Positions 13,213 to 22,339 are shown, numbered from the stretch's first letter. The stretch is DNA of 34,363 bases from an uncultured Lachnospiraceae bacterium (GCA_947630855.1 CANRJF010000028.1:1-34363); one strand, 5' to 3'. The notes: generated by a model from the letters alone, not told the origin. Made by a program: numbers and translations.

Positions 13213-14205
13213 ATGGAAAAACGTGTCATATCTACCCAGGTACAGGAAGAAGATTTAAAAATCGAATCAAGCTTAAGGCCCCAGAAACTTAAGGATTATA
13301 TCGGGCAGAAAAAAGCAAAAGAAAATTTAAAAGTGTATATTGATGCCGCAAAGCAGAGGGGAGAAGCCTTAGACCATGTGCTGTTTTACGGGCCTCCGGG
13401 CCTGGGAAAAACCACATTGGCAGGCATTATTGCCAATGAGATGGGAACCCATATAAAGATTACCAGCGGCCCTGCCATTGGAAAACCCGGGGAGATGGCG
13501 GCAATTTTAAGCAATCTTTCCCAGGGGGATTTGCTGTTTGTAGACGAAATCCACAGGCTGAACCGCCAGGTGGAAGAAGTGTTATATCCGGCAATGGAAG
13601 ACTACGTGATAGATATTATGATTGGAAAAGGGGCTTCCGCGCGGGCAATCCGCCTTGATTTGCCAAAATTTACATTAGTGGGGGCAACTACCCGTGCCGG
13701 ATTGTTGTCTGCCCCCTTAAGGGACCGTTTCGGCGTAGTCCATCATCTGGAATTTTATACGGTGGAGGAATTAAAAACCATTATTATCCGTTCCGCGGAA
13801 AAATTACAGGTGGGAATTGATGAGGAGGGGGCAATGGAACTGGCTATGCGCAGCCGGGGAACCCCAAGGCTTGCCAACCGTCTGTTAAAGCGGGTAAGGG
13901 ATTTTGCCCAGGTGAAATATGACGGGAATATAACAAAAGAAGTGGCGGCTTTTGCCCTTGATTTGCTGGAAGTGGATTCCTGCGGGCTGGACTTAAACGA
14001 CAGAAATATTCTTTTTACCATTATGGAAAAATTCGCAGGAGGCCCTGTGGGCTTAGACACCTTGGCTGCAGCCATAGGGGAGGACGCAGGCACCATTGAG
14101 GACGTGTATGAGCCCTATCTGGTAAAAAATGGTTTTATTAACCGCACGCCCAAAGGGAGGGTAGCCACAAATCTGGCATTTGAACACTTTGGGATTGCAA
14201 GATAA
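13213..14205 (+). CDS. ruvB: Holliday junction DNA helicase motor RuvB
   Basis: RuvB is the AAA+ hexameric motor for branch migration. The 330-residue protein has Walker [10 protein letters not shown] at residues 60-68, Walker [11 protein letters not shown], sensor 1 in [12 protein letters not shown], the arginine finger region PLRDRFG, and the C-terminal winged helix with TPRGR-like [20 protein letters not shown] precedes the ATG and directly abuts repeat copy C, whose terminal TTATTC (inverted) contributes to the site. Length is normal. Confidence 0.97.
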   Translation: MEKRVISTQVQEEDLKIESSLRPQKLKDYIGQKKAKENLKVYIDAAKQRGEALDHVLFYGPPGLGKTTLAGIIANEMGTHIKITSGPAIGKPGEMAAILSNLSQGDLLFVDEIHRLNRQVEEVLYPAMEDYVIDIMIGKGASARAIRLDLPKFTLVGATTRAGLLSAPLRDRFGVVHHLEFYTVEELKTIIIRSAEKLQVGIDEEGAMELAMRSRGTPRLANRLLKRVRDFAQVKYDGNITKEVAAFALDLLEVDSCGLDLNDRNILFTIMEKFAGGPVGLDTLAAAIGEDAGTIEDVYEPYLVKNGFINRTPKGRVATNLAFEHFGIAR

Positions 14206-14223
14206 AGAAAAAGTAAGTATAAT
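14195..14223 (+). promoter_or_regulatory. Predicted promoter for zapA
   Basis: TTGCAA (14195-14200, inside the end of ruvB) and a perfect TATAAT (14218-14223) are spaced by 17 bp. The transcript would start about 40 nt before the zapA ATG. Confidence 0.7.
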
Positions 14224-14268
14224 AGTAGAGATAAAATGTTTTAATGAAAATACCTGGGAGGAAATTGT

Positions 14269-14889
14269 ATGGCATCCAAATCCAACATCGAAGTGCTCAT
14301 TGGAGGCAAGGTGTATACACTGAGCGGATACGAGGGCGAAGAATATATGCAGAAGGTAGCTGCATATATCAATAACAAAATCAACGAGTTTAATGATATG
14401 GAGTCGGTACGCCGTTTCCCGGTGGAGATGAAGTCCGTTCTATTGCAGTTAAATATTGCAGATGATTATTTTAAGGCGAAAGAGCGGGTGGAACAACTGG
14501 AAAAAGATGTGGAGCAGAAAGAGAAAGAACTTTATGCCATAAAACATGAAGTGATTAATTTTCAGATTCAGTTAGAATCCTGTGAGAAAGCCCAGCGTGA
14601 GCTGGAGTCAAAAAACAAAGAACTGCTGCTTAATAAGGCAAAATTAGAAGCTGCCCTGGAAGAGGAACTTTTAGGAAAGATTTCCACGGAAAAGGAAGAG
14701 AAAAAGGAAAAACCTAAGGAGAAGCAGGGAGAGAAGCCGGTGGAGAAGCCCGAAGAAAAACCTGTGGAGAAAACAGCGGAAGAATTAGAGGAAGAAGAAT
14801 TTTTAAGGGAGCTGGCAGCGCTAGAGGAAGAAGAAAAAGCAGCTAAGGAAAAAGAGGAAAAAGAAAAAGAGAAAAAAGGAAAAGTCTAA
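14269..14889 (+). CDS. zapA: Cell division protein ZapA with an extended charged tail
   Basis: ZapA promotes bundling of FtsZ at the division ring. Residues 1 to about 95 match the ZapA domain: NIEVLIGGKVYTLSGYEGEE, then YMQKVAAYINNKINEF and a VLLQLNIADDYFKAKE helix. A long coiled coil follows (VEQLEKDVEQKEKELYAIKH and on). The last 65 residues are Lys/Glu-rich with KPxEKPxEKP repeats, making the protein about twice the length of minimal ZapA. Such tails are common in clostridial homologues. GGGAGG precedes the ATG and a good promoter lies upstream. Confidence 0.88.
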   Translation: MASKSNIEVLIGGKVYTLSGYEGEEYMQKVAAYINNKINEFNDMESVRRFPVEMKSVLLQLNIADDYFKAKERVEQLEKDVEQKEKELYAIKHEVINFQIQLESCEKAQRELESKNKELLLNKAKLEAALEEELLGKISTEKEEKKEKPKEKQGEKPVEKPEEKPVEKTAEELEEEEFLRELAALEEEEKAAKEKEEKEKEKKGKV

Positions 14890-14893
14890 GGCA

Positions 14894-14923
14894 AAATACC
14901 CTGCAGCTTTGCTGCGGGGTATT
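14894..14923 (+). repeat. Relic hairpin of the intergenic repeat, copy D
   Basis: AAATACCCTGCAGC-TTT-GCTGCGGGGTATT forms a near-perfect stem. It resembles the CAAATACCCCGCTGCTCTGCAGC part of copies B and C. It lies in the 51-bp gap between zapA and the U32 gene and lacks a T-tract, so it is not a standard terminator. Confidence 0.55.
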
Positions 14924-14940
14924 CGGCTTGGAGGGATACC

Positions 14941-17127
14941 ATGAGGCAGAAATTAGAATTACTGGCGCCGGCAGGAAATCTTACGGCACTAAAAGCAGTC
15001 ATCCATGCCGGAGCGGATGCGGTTTATTTTGGGGGAAGCGCCTTTGGCGCCAGGGCATATGCAGATAATTTTAAAAAAGAAGAAGTGCTTTTTGCCATTG
15101 ATTTTGCACATATCCATGGAAGGAAAACATTTATGGCGGTAAATACCCTGTTAAAGGAGCAGGAGATGGAGGAACAGCTTTATGATTACCTGCTGCCATA
15201 TTATGAACAGGGGTTAGATGCCGTAATTGTCCAGGATTTCGGCGTATTTTCTTTTGTAAAACAGCATTTTCCCAAACTGCCTATCCATGCCAGTACCCAG
15301 ATGACTGTGGCAGGGGCAGAGGGGGCGGGATTTCTGGCAAAACTTGGAGCCAGCCGTATTGTGATGGCAAGGGAAATGTCTTTGTCTGAAATTGATTCTG
15401 TTTACCAGGCATTGGATGTGGAAATCGAGAGTTTTGTCCATGGTGCATTGTGTTACTGTTATTCCGGCCAGTGTCTTTTTAGCAGCATGATTGGAGGCAG
15501 AAGCGGCAATCGGGGCAGATGCGCCCAGCCATGCAGGCTGCCCTATGAATGTTACGATGTAAATTACCATAAAATAAGCGGAAAAGAAAAATTTCCCTTA
15601 AGCCCAAAGGATTTATGTACCATTGATTTGATTCCCAAACTGGCGGGGCACGGTGTTTTTTCATTTAAAATAGAAGGACGTATGAAACAGCCGGAATATG
15701 CTGCCGGGGTTACGGCCATTTACCGGAAATATATAGATATGTATTTAAATCATGGGGAAGAAGGGTATCATGTTCTGCCGGAAGATAACAGAAAGCTGTT
15801 TGATTTAGGCAACCGCAGCGGTTTTACACAGGGATATTACAACAAACAAAATGGAAAAGAAATGCTGGCAGTAAAACAGCCTTCCCACACAAAAAGCAAC
15901 GATGAACTGCAAAGACAGATAAAAGAGGCTTATATAGATAAAGAAATAAAAGAAAAAATACAGGGTATATTTTTTATGAAGGAAGGAGAGCCTGCCGCTT
16001 TAACGGTTGATTTTGGGGAACATCGTGTCACAAAACAGGGCGCCGTTCCTGTAACGGCCAAAAATCAGCCTCTGACAAAAGAGTTTGTTCTTGAAAAATT
16101 GCAGAAAACCGGAGGAACGCCCTTTGAATTTGGCCGTCTTACAACAGATATGGAAGACGGATTGTATCAGACCGTATCTGCCTTAAACGAACTGCGCCGT
16201 GAAACCCTGGAGGAACTGGAAAAGAAACTTACAGAACCTTACCGGCGGAAAAAATACAGGGAGTACACTTCGTTTTCACATAATTATGGTAATTTAAAAG
16301 AATATGATATAGAGTTAAGAGTTTTTGCAGAGAAAACAGAACAGTTTGAAGCAGCGGTAAATTATCCCCCGGTAAGCAGGATTTATATGGACAGTATGGC
16401 ATTTGACAGGGATTCTCTTGTAAAAGAACTGAAAGAGAAACAGAATACGGCACATAAATTGGGAAAAGAACTTTATTATGTGCTGCCCGCAGTTTTCCGC
16501 CGCCATACGGCAGAATTTTATAAAAAAGTTCTGCCCGCCTTAGAGGCAGACGGATTTCTGGTAAAAAGTTACGATGCATTAGGCTTTCTTTTAAACGAAG
16601 GCATTGCGGCAGAAAAACTCCGGTTAGACGCCAATATGTATACCTTTTCCAATCGGACAAAGTACAGTTTTCTGGAGCTTGGCATTGGAGGGGATACCGT
16701 TCCTCTGGAATTAAACAGGAAAGAACTTAACGCCAGGGATAACCGGGGCAGTGAAATGATTGTCTACGGGTATGTGCCGATAATGACATCCGCACAGTGT
16801 ATTCCGAAAAATTTTGCAGGATGCCAAAAAACCAGGGGAATGTACTACTTAAAAGACCGTTATGGAGTTTATTTTCCCGTAAAAAACCATTGCGGTGAAT
16901 GTTATAATGTGATATATAATTCAAGACCCTTGCAGTTTTATTCCCTGGCAGAAGAATTAAAGGATGAGGGTATTACAAAATGGCGGCTGAATTTTACCAT
17001 AGAAAACCGGAAAGAAACGGAACAGATTTTAGAAGACTGGTGCAATGGCATAAGCCATGGGTTTTTAAAAGAAAGATTCCATCACGGAGAAATAACATAC
17101 GGCCATTATAAACGGGGCGTGGAATAG
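14941..17127 (+). CDS. U32-family peptidase / RlhA-like protein with DUF3656
   Basis: The 728-residue protein has the U32 domain at the N-terminus (ELLAPAGNLTALKAVIHAGA, DAVYFGG, ASTQMTVAG) with the family signature at residues 163-181 (ESFVHGALCYCYSGQCLFS), followed by GGRSGNRGRCAQPCR. Further conserved cysteines appear late (KNHCGECYNVIYNS). A central part matches DUF3656. U32 proteins were first described as collagenases, but E. coli RlhA, of the same architecture, hydroxylates C2501 of 23S rRNA; the cysteines may hold an iron-sulfur cluster. An RNA-modifying role is therefore at least as likely as proteolysis. It appears to start an operon with the ftsW-like gene 8 bp on. Confidence 0.88.
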   Translation: MRQKLELLAPAGNLTALKAVIHAGADAVYFGGSAFGARAYADNFKKEEVLFAIDFAHIHGRKTFMAVNTLLKEQEMEEQLYDYLLPYYEQGLDAVIVQDFGVFSFVKQHFPKLPIHASTQMTVAGAEGAGFLAKLGASRIVMAREMSLSEIDSVYQALDVEIESFVHGALCYCYSGQCLFSSMIGGRSGNRGRCAQPCRLPYECYDVNYHKISGKEKFPLSPKDLCTIDLIPKLAGHGVFSFKIEGRMKQPEYAAGVTAIYRKYIDMYLNHGEEGYHVLPEDNRKLFDLGNRSGFTQGYYNKQNGKEMLAVKQPSHTKSNDELQRQIKEAYIDKEIKEKIQGIFFMKEGEPAALTVDFGEHRVTKQGAVPVTAKNQPLTKEFVLEKLQKTGGTPFEFGRLTTDMEDGLYQTVSALNELRRETLEELEKKLTEPYRRKKYREYTSFSHNYGNLKEYDIELRVFAEKTEQFEAAVNYPPVSRIYMDSMAFDRDSLVKELKEKQNTAHKLGKELYYVLPAVFRRHTAEFYKKVLPALEADGFLVKSYDALGFLLNEGIAAEKLRLDANMYTFSNRTKYSFLELGIGGDTVPLELNRKELNARDNRGSEMIVYGYVPIMTSAQCIPKNFAGCQKTRGMYYLKDRYGVYFPVKNHCGECYNVIYNSRPLQFYSLAEELKDEGITKWRLNFTIENRKETEQILEDWCNGISHGFLKERFHHGEITYGHYKRGVE

Positions 17128-17135
17128 AGGAGTTT

Positions 17136-18473
17136 ATGGGTAATATTTTTGGTGAAATTTCCAAATATTTAATGATTGTACTGTTTGCCATCTATACGTA
17201 TTCAGGTTTTGCCGTATTTCGGAAAAAATACAATAAGGAGCGCAGGGAGAATATTTTCTGGAAACAGAATATTCTGATGGCGCTCATTCATTTAGATGCT
17301 TTTCTGCTGATTTATGATGAGACGGGAAATCTGGCGGTTTTGCTGTTTTATGGCACCCAGGTAATCTTTTTCGTAATTATAATCAGTGCTTACGGGCTGT
17401 TATATAAAAAGGCATCCCGGCTTCTGGTAAACAACATGTGTATGCTTATGGCAATCGGATTTATTATTTTAACAAGACTGTCTATTGATAAGGCAGTGCG
17501 GCAGTTTACCATTGCAGTGGCAGCGATGATTTTTGGGTTGTTTATTCCTTTTATAATAGAAAAAGTCTGGTTTATCAGGAAAATGACATGGCTGTTTGCG
17601 GCGGCGGGCCTTTGCGCCTTAGGGGTGGTAACGGTATTAGGTGCAGCCAGTTACGGGGCAAAACTTTCTTATACGGTGGCAGGCATTTCCATACAGCCTT
17701 CCGAATTTGTAAAAATTATTTTCGTTTTTTTTGTGGCAGGAATGCTTTATCAGTCCTGTGATTTTAAGCAGGTGGTAATCACCAGCATTGTGGCGGCAGC
17801 CCATGTGATTGTGCTGGTGGCATCAAAAGATTTGGGCGGGGCGCTGATATTTTTTGTGGTATATCTGGTAATGCTTTATGTGGCAACGGCCCAGCCATTG
17901 TATTTTATCGGGGGACTGTTTTGCGGCTCGGCGGCCTCCGTGCTGGCTTATAAGCTTTTTGCCCATGTGAGGGTAAGGGTAGTGGCATGGCAGGACCCGT
18001 TAAGCGTGATTGACAATGAAGGGTATCAAATCTGCCAGTCTCTTTTTGCCATTGGAACAGGGGGATGGTTCGGTGTAGGGCTGTATCAGGGAATGCCGGA
18101 TAAAATACCGGTGGTGGAACGTGATTTTGTGTTTTCCGCCATATCCGAGGAGCTGGGAGGCATATTCGCCCTGTGTCTTATTATGGTCTGCATGAGCTGT
18201 TTCCTTATGTTTTTAAATATTGCCATGCAGCTAAAAGACCGTTATTATAAACTGGTGGCATTGGGGCTTGGCACAACATATGGTTTTCAGGTGTTTCTCA
18301 CAATAGGAGGCGTGATTAAATTTATTCCGTCTACCGGCGTGACCCTTCCATTAGTGAGTTACGGCGGAAGTTCACTGCTTAGCACGATTATTATATTTTC
18401 CATTATACAGGGGCTTTATATTTTAAGGGAACAGAGAGGAGACAGGCATGAAAAAAAACAGAACCTCCGGTAA
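17136..18473 (+). CDS. FtsW/RodA/SpoVE-family peptidoglycan glycosyltransferase
   Basis: The 445-residue protein has about 11-12 membrane spans, including an extra N-terminal region (ISKYLMIVLFAIYTYSGFAV) before the SEDS core. Typical SEDS motifs are visible: the GISIQPSEFVKI block, SKDLGGALIFF, the loop IGTGGWFGVGL, ERDFVFSAISEELG and the C-terminal GVTLPLVSYGGSS. SEDS proteins polymerise lipid II together with a class B PBP, and the PBP gene overlaps this one by 26 bp, so they should act as a pair. Whether the pair serves division, elongation or sporulation cannot be decided from sequence; a separate division ftsW-ftsI pair may exist elsewhere. Confidence 0.92.
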   Translation: MGNIFGEISKYLMIVLFAIYTYSGFAVFRKKYNKERRENIFWKQNILMALIHLDAFLLIYDETGNLAVLLFYGTQVIFFVIIISAYGLLYKKASRLLVNNMCMLMAIGFIILTRLSIDKAVRQFTIAVAAMIFGLFIPFIIEKVWFIRKMTWLFAAAGLCALGVVTVLGAASYGAKLSYTVAGISIQPSEFVKIIFVFFVAGMLYQSCDFKQVVITSIVAAAHVIVLVASKDLGGALIFFVVYLVMLYVATAQPLYFIGGLFCGSAASVLAYKLFAHVRVRVVAWQDPLSVIDNEGYQICQSLFAIGTGGWFGVGLYQGMPDKIPVVERDFVFSAISEELGGIFALCLIMVCMSCFLMFLNIAMQLKDRYYKLVALGLGTTYGFQVFLTIGGVIKFIPSTGVTLPLVSYGGSSLLSTIIIFSIIQGLYILREQRGDRHEKKQNLR

Positions 18474-19893
18474 AAACATCAACAGGGAATTTTCCGTTAT
18501 CACCTATACTTTTATCGGACTGTTTTTGTGTATCATGGGTTATTTTGCCTATTTTCAGGTGTTTAAAAGTGAAGATTTTATCAATAACACTTACAATTCC
18601 AGACAGGAAACTTTTGCGGAAACAGTGCTTCGGGGGAGGATTTTATCATCTGACGGGGAGGTGTTAGCGGAAACAAAAGTGGATGCAAAGGGAAATGAAT
18701 CCAGGGTATACCCTTACGATAATATGTTTTCCCATATTGTAGGCTATTCCACGGAAAAATACGGCAGGGCAGGCATTGAATCCTGGGCAAATTTTAATCT
18801 GCTGCGTTCCAACACCAATTTTATTGAAAAAACGGTGGATGAGGTGACGGAGGAAAAAAGCGAGGGAGACAATGTGGTAACTACCCTAAACACACAGCTT
18901 CAGGAAATTTCCTACCGGGCGCTTGGGGATTACAAAGGGGCGGTGATTGCCATGGAGCCTTCCACCGGGAAAATTTTATCCGTTGTTTCCAAGCCGGATT
19001 TTAATCCCAATACCATTGCGGAAAACTGGGATAGGATTGTAGAAGATGAAAAAGAGGAGTCAGCTCTTGTAAACCGTGCCACACAGGGATTGTATCCTCC
19101 GGGCTCCACATTTAAGATTTTAACAACCCTGGCATATGTAAGAGAAAATCCCTTAAGTTATAATGATTACTCTTATACATGCACAGGTTCCATTCAGGAG
19201 GGAAGCAATAAATTAAGCTGTTTTAGCGGGGAAGTCCATGGGAATGTAGATTTAAAACAGTCATTTTCCGAGTCCTGCAATACTTCCTTTGCAAATATGG
19301 GTTTAACCATTGATTCTCTGGATTTTGCCAAAACATGTGAGGGTATGCTGTTTAACCAGGCGCTTCCCGTGGTAAAACTGGACAGTTCAAAAAGCAGTTT
19401 TGTGTTAAACGACAATTCCCCTGCCAGTGAGATTATGGAAACAGCCATCGGCCAGGGGCAGACCTTGGTGACGCCTTTGCATATGCTGATGATTACCTCT
19501 GCCATAGCCAATGACGGCGTATTAATGAAGCCTTATGTCATAGACCATACGGAAAATGCCGACGGGATGGTTGTAAAAAATTACAGGCCGTCCACTTATG
19601 GCAGCATTATGACCTCTGACGAAGCGTCTTTGATGCAGGAGTACATGTCAGAGGTAGTCTCAAGCGGTACGGGAACAAAATTAAAAGACATGAGTTACTC
19701 TGCGGCGGGAAAAACAGGTTCTGCGGAATACGGCAAAGTAAAAGGGGAAAGCCACGCCTGGTTTGTGGGATATGCCCACAGGGATGACAAGGAGGATATC
19801 GCGGTGGCAGTGATTGTAGAGGGAGCGGGAATCGGCAGCACGTATGCGGTTCCCATTGCAAAAGAAGTGTTTGACACTTATTTCCGCTATTAG
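18448..19893 (+). CDS. Class B penicillin-binding protein (transpeptidase)
   Basis: The 481-residue single-pass membrane protein has an anchor at about residues 16-38 (SVITYTFIGLFLCIMGYFAY), a small dimerisation region (GRILSSDGEVLAET), and a transpeptidase domain with all three active-site motifs: STFK (Ser220, Lys223), SCN (Ser276-Asn278) and KTG (Lys422-Gly424). It cross-links stem peptides on the outer face of the membrane. It resembles the PbpA-type proteins of actinobacteria and clostridia in being short, without a PASTA region. The start overlaps the SEDS gene, so translation is probably coupled. Confidence 0.93.
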   Translation: MKKNRTSGKNINREFSVITYTFIGLFLCIMGYFAYFQVFKSEDFINNTYNSRQETFAETVLRGRILSSDGEVLAETKVDAKGNESRVYPYDNMFSHIVGYSTEKYGRAGIESWANFNLLRSNTNFIEKTVDEVTEEKSEGDNVVTTLNTQLQEISYRALGDYKGAVIAMEPSTGKILSVVSKPDFNPNTIAENWDRIVEDEKEESALVNRATQGLYPPGSTFKILTTLAYVRENPLSYNDYSYTCTGSIQEGSNKLSCFSGEVHGNVDLKQSFSESCNTSFANMGLTIDSLDFAKTCEGMLFNQALPVVKLDSSKSSFVLNDNSPASEIMETAIGQGQTLVTPLHMLMITSAIANDGVLMKPYVIDHTENADGMVVKNYRPSTYGSIMTSDEASLMQEYMSEVVSSGTGTKLKDMSYSAAGKTGSAEYGKVKGESHAWFVGYAHRDDKEDIAVAVIVEGAGIGSTYAVPIAKEVFDTYFRY

Positions 19894-19907
19894 TTTTCTT
19901 TAAATCC

Positions 19908-19936
19908 TTGCATGTACTTTTAAAAAGAGGTATACT
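19908..19936 (+). promoter_or_regulatory. Predicted promoter for the Nudix operon
   Basis: TTGCAT (19908-19913) and TATACT (19931-19936) are separated by 17 bp. The transcript would begin at about 19943, 32 nt before the Nudix gene's ATG. Confidence 0.7.
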
Positions 19937-19974
19937 TAGTCTTAAGTTTAGTAACCACATCAGGAGGTATTGCA

Positions 19975-20427
19975 ATGATAGAAGCAACGAGCTGTGGTGG
20001 TGTGGTAATTTTTCGAGGCAAGATATTAGTACTTTACAAGAATTACAGAAATAAGTATGAGGGCTGGGTACTCCCCAAAGGAACCGTAGAATCAGGGGAG
20101 GAATATAAGGATACCGCGGTCAGAGAAGTATTAGAGGAAACAGGAGCCAAGGCGTCTATCATCAAATATGTGGGAAGAAGCCAATACACATTTACCGTGC
20201 CGGAGGACATTGTAGAGAAAGAAGTCCACTGGTATTTAATGATGGCAGATAGTTATTACAGTAAGCCACAGCGTGAAGAATATTTTGTGGATTCCGGGTA
20301 TTACAAGTTTCATGAGGCGTACCATCTGTTAAAATTTTCCAATGAGAAACAGATTTTGGAGAAAGCCTACAATGAATACCTGGATTTGAAAAAAAGCAAT
20401 TTGTGGGGAAACCATAAGTATTATTAG
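19975..20427 (+). CDS. Nudix hydrolase
   Basis: The 150-residue protein carries a complete Nudix box, residues 36-58: Gly36, Glu42, then RE at 50-51 and EETG at 54-57, binding Mg2+ for hydrolysis of a nucleoside diphosphate linked to another moiety. The N-terminal GGVVIFRGKILVLYKN strand and WVLPKG before the box are typical of the MutT/Ap4A-type group. The substrate is not predictable. CAGGAGG precedes the ATG. It is followed at 27 bp by an uncharacterised gene and then by DUF2953 and gerW, all in one direction. Confidence 0.92.
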   Translation: MIEATSCGGVVIFRGKILVLYKNYRNKYEGWVLPKGTVESGEEYKDTAVREVLEETGAKASIIKYVGRSQYTFTVPEDIVEKEVHWYLMMADSYYSKPQREEYFVDSGYYKFHEAYHLLKFSNEKQILEKAYNEYLDLKKSNLWGNHKYY

Positions 20428-20454
20428 GAGAAAAAAGGAGCAGTCGTATTTTGC

Positions 20455-20781
20455 ATGAGATGGTATGAGGATTTATATGTGGGGGAAACTATCTCTCATA
20501 AGAAGAAAAAAATAAAATGGAAAATCATGCACAATGCAGGTTTGCTTCGTGTTTTTATTATTACCCTGGCGTCCAATCCGGATAATTTAATGGATATTAT
20601 TCCTGCCAGGGAACTTAAGCAAAAGCATTATCCCAAAGGCGGCCTTTATATTATCGGCCTGGCAGGAAATTATGATGAGGCATTGGAAGTGGCAGGACAT
20701 ATTGTATCTGAGGTATATACCGCCACGAAAGGGTTTGATGTGAGAAAATATCTGCAGCATAAGGGAAGTAGAAGCCTATGA
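20455..20781 (+). CDS. Conserved clostridial hypothetical protein
   Basis: The 108-residue protein is basic, with no signal peptide or clear membrane span. Recognisable stretches are WYEDLYVGETISHKKKKIKW, LLRVFIITLASNPDNLMDII and KGGLYIIGLAGNYDEALEVA. I do not know a named family for it. AAAGGAG lies about 16 nt upstream of the ATG, rather far, and no better in-frame start was found. The last 4 bp overlap the start of the DUF2953 gene, so the two are translated together; the context suggests a housekeeping or sporulation-linked role. Confidence 0.7.
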   Translation: MRWYEDLYVGETISHKKKKIKWKIMHNAGLLRVFIITLASNPDNLMDIIPARELKQKHYPKGGLYIIGLAGNYDEALEVAGHIVSEVYTATKGFDVRKYLQHKGSRSL

Positions 20782-21623
20782 GTATTCTGTTGACCCTGTT
20801 AAAAATTATAGCGATTATACTGGCGGTTATATTAGGTTTTCTGCTTTTATGCCTGTTTCATCCTGTATTTTATCAGATAAACGGAAAGCTGGAAGAAGAG
20901 TGGAAGCCTTTGGTGAAGGGAAGTTTCTGGTGGCTGTTTCGGATTCTGCGGGTTGAATTTCAACTGGCAGAAGGGGATTTGGCATTAAATATCAGGATTT
21001 TCGGATTCAAAATCAACCTGGCCAAAGAGAAATCCCATGAAGAACCTTTAGGGGAAGAGCCTGATTTTTCTGATAGGGAAGAAACAGAGCTTAAAGAACA
21101 GGAAGAACAAACAATAAAAGAGGAACCCAAAGAAGAACAGACAACAAGAGAGGAATCAAAAGAAGAGCAGCAGACAGCAGTTCATAAAGAAAAGAAAAAA
21201 AGGAAAAGAAAGAAGAAAAAAGAAAAATCAAAGAAAACAAAGGAAAAGAAGGAAAAAACAAATATTTTCCAGGCTGTAAAAAGAGAATTATCGGATGAGA
21301 AAAACAAACTGGCGGTATCTCACGTATGGAGGGAAGTGATTTATCTTTTCTCACATATAAAGCCAAAAACTGCTGTGGGTGAGATAAATTTTTCCACAGG
21401 CGACCCGGCCCTTACCGGGCAGGCCACAGGAGTGTTGAGCCTGATGCCGGTATTTTACAGGTACAAACTGCATGTGTATCCTGACTTTGCCGCAGATAAA
21501 TTTTATATTCAGGGATATCTGACGGTAAAAGGCCATATGGCGTTATATCATCTGGTGTTGATTCTGGTTCGGCTCTTTTGTGATAAAAATATCAGAGGAT
21601 TGATAAATAAGATAAGAAAATAG
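20778..21623 (+). CDS. DUF2953 protein (YtfI-like), membrane-anchored
   Basis: The 281-residue protein has an N-terminal membrane segment (LLKIIAIILAVILGFLLLCL), then VFYQINGKLEEEWKPLVKGS and a WWLFRILRVEF region typical of DUF2953. A very charged linker of about 60 residues follows (Glu-rich, then almost pure Lys/Arg), and the C-terminal half contains GEINFSTGDPALTGQATGVL. In Bacillus the counterpart ytfI lies beside ytfJ (gerW), as here. Its function in spore formation is unclear. It starts with an ATGA overlap. Confidence 0.85.
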   Translation: MSILLTLLKIIAIILAVILGFLLLCLFHPVFYQINGKLEEEWKPLVKGSFWWLFRILRVEFQLAEGDLALNIRIFGFKINLAKEKSHEEPLGEEPDFSDREETELKEQEEQTIKEEPKEEQTTREESKEEQQTAVHKEKKKRKRKKKKEKSKKTKEKKEKTNIFQAVKRELSDEKNKLAVSHVWREVIYLFSHIKPKTAVGEINFSTGDPALTGQATGVLSLMPVFYRYKLHVYPDFAADKFYIQGYLTVKGHMALYHLVLILVRLFCDKNIRGLINKIRK

Positions 21624-21635
21624 GAGGAAAAGAAA

Positions 21636-22061
21636 ATGGGAGATAATTCATTTCATACAACGGTGGAATCCCTGTTTAAGGGAATGGACAGCTTTATTAC
21701 GACAAAGACAGTGGTGGGAGATGCAATCCACATTGGAGATACCATTATTCTGCCGTTGGTGGATGTATCCTTCGGAGTGGCGGCCGGCGTATTTTCCGGG
21801 GACAAGAAACAAAACGGCGGCGGCGGTATGGGAGGGAAATTGATGCCCAGTGCCGTGCTGGTAATTTCCAACGGAACCACGAAACTTGTAAATGTGAAAA
21901 ACCAGGACGGTGTCACGAAGATTTTAGATATGGTACCTGATTTTGTCAATAAGTTTACAAGCAAATCCGATAAAAATACGGAGGACGCTGAGGCGAAAGA
22001 AAAGGCAAAAGAGGCCATGAAAGATATTTTATCGGATTCCGTCAAAGAAAAAGAAGTGTAA
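21636..22061 (+). CDS. gerW: GerW-family sporulation protein (YtfJ)
   Basis: The 141-residue protein matches the GerW/YtfJ family: TTVESLFKGMDSFITTKTVV, then GDTIILPLVDVSFGVAAGVF, a Gly-rich turn (GGGGMGGK), and PSAVLVISNGTTKLVNVKNQ. It is a cytosolic spore protein needed for normal germination in Bacillus. The charged C-terminal tail is lineage-specific. GGAGG precedes the ATG and a strong terminator follows. Its presence supports a spore-forming or formerly spore-forming clostridium. Confidence 0.92.
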   Translation: MGDNSFHTTVESLFKGMDSFITTKTVVGDAIHIGDTIILPLVDVSFGVAAGVFSGDKKQNGGGGMGGKLMPSAVLVISNGTTKLVNVKNQDGVTKILDMVPDFVNKFTSKSDKNTEDAEAKEKAKEAMKDILSDSVKEKEV

Positions 22062-22089
22062 ATATAATAAGTATAAGAAAAGCAAGGGG

Positions 22090-22120
22090 CTGCATATAGT
22101 AATATATATGCAGTTTTTTT
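22090..22120 (+). terminator. Terminator of the Nudix-gerW operon
   Basis: CTGCATATA (22090-22098) pairs with TATATGCAG (22105-22113) around a 6-nt loop, followed by seven T residues. Confidence 0.85.
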
Positions 22121-22132
22121 GTGAGGGATGCA

Positions 22133-22276
22133 ATGAAGCGGTTAATTGGGTATTCCCTGTTTTGTATCGGGCTTGGAATGCTGTTTACGTTTATTATACC
22201 GGAAGGGTTTTGCACTTTTCTGGCAATTATAGGGTTTATGCTGCTGGGGTATTTTCTTTTTTCCAGCGGATGTTAG
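22133..22276 (+). CDS. Small two-span membrane protein
   Basis: The 47-residue ORF starts at the ATG at 22133 with GAGGG upstream. It has a basic start (MKRL), two hydrophobic segments (SLFCIGLGMLFTFIIP and FLAIIGFMLLGYFLF) and ends in SSGC. It is the size and type of small clostridial membrane proteins often left unannotated. A longer ORF from 22108 in another frame starts inside the terminator's stem and lacks sensible composition. The function is unknown. Confidence 0.6.
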   Translation: MKRLIGYSLFCIGLGMLFTFIIPEGFCTFLAIIGFMLLGYFLFSSGC

Positions 22277-22300
22277 CAAAACGCCAGCGTGATAAAACAG

Positions 22301-22330
22301 AAAAAAAGGGACTGCCTTTACGCAGTCCCT
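22301..22330 (-). terminator. Terminator of rpmB
   Basis: AGGGACTGC (22307-22315) pairs with GCAGTCCCT (22322-22330) around a 6-nt loop. On the minus strand the hairpin is followed by seven T residues. It lies 9 bp after the rpmB stop. Confidence 0.9.
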
Positions 22331-22339
22331 AAAAGGATT

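Noticed and set aside
13061..13258. ORF of 65 codons between ruvA and ruvB
   Set aside because: It lies within the structured repeat copy C and overlaps the ruvB start. It has no ribosome binding site of its own.
22108..22332. ORF of 74 codons on the plus strand after gerW
   Set aside because: It begins inside the terminator stem, has odd composition and runs into the rpmB terminator. The 47-codon frame at 22133 has a ribosome binding site and membrane-protein character.
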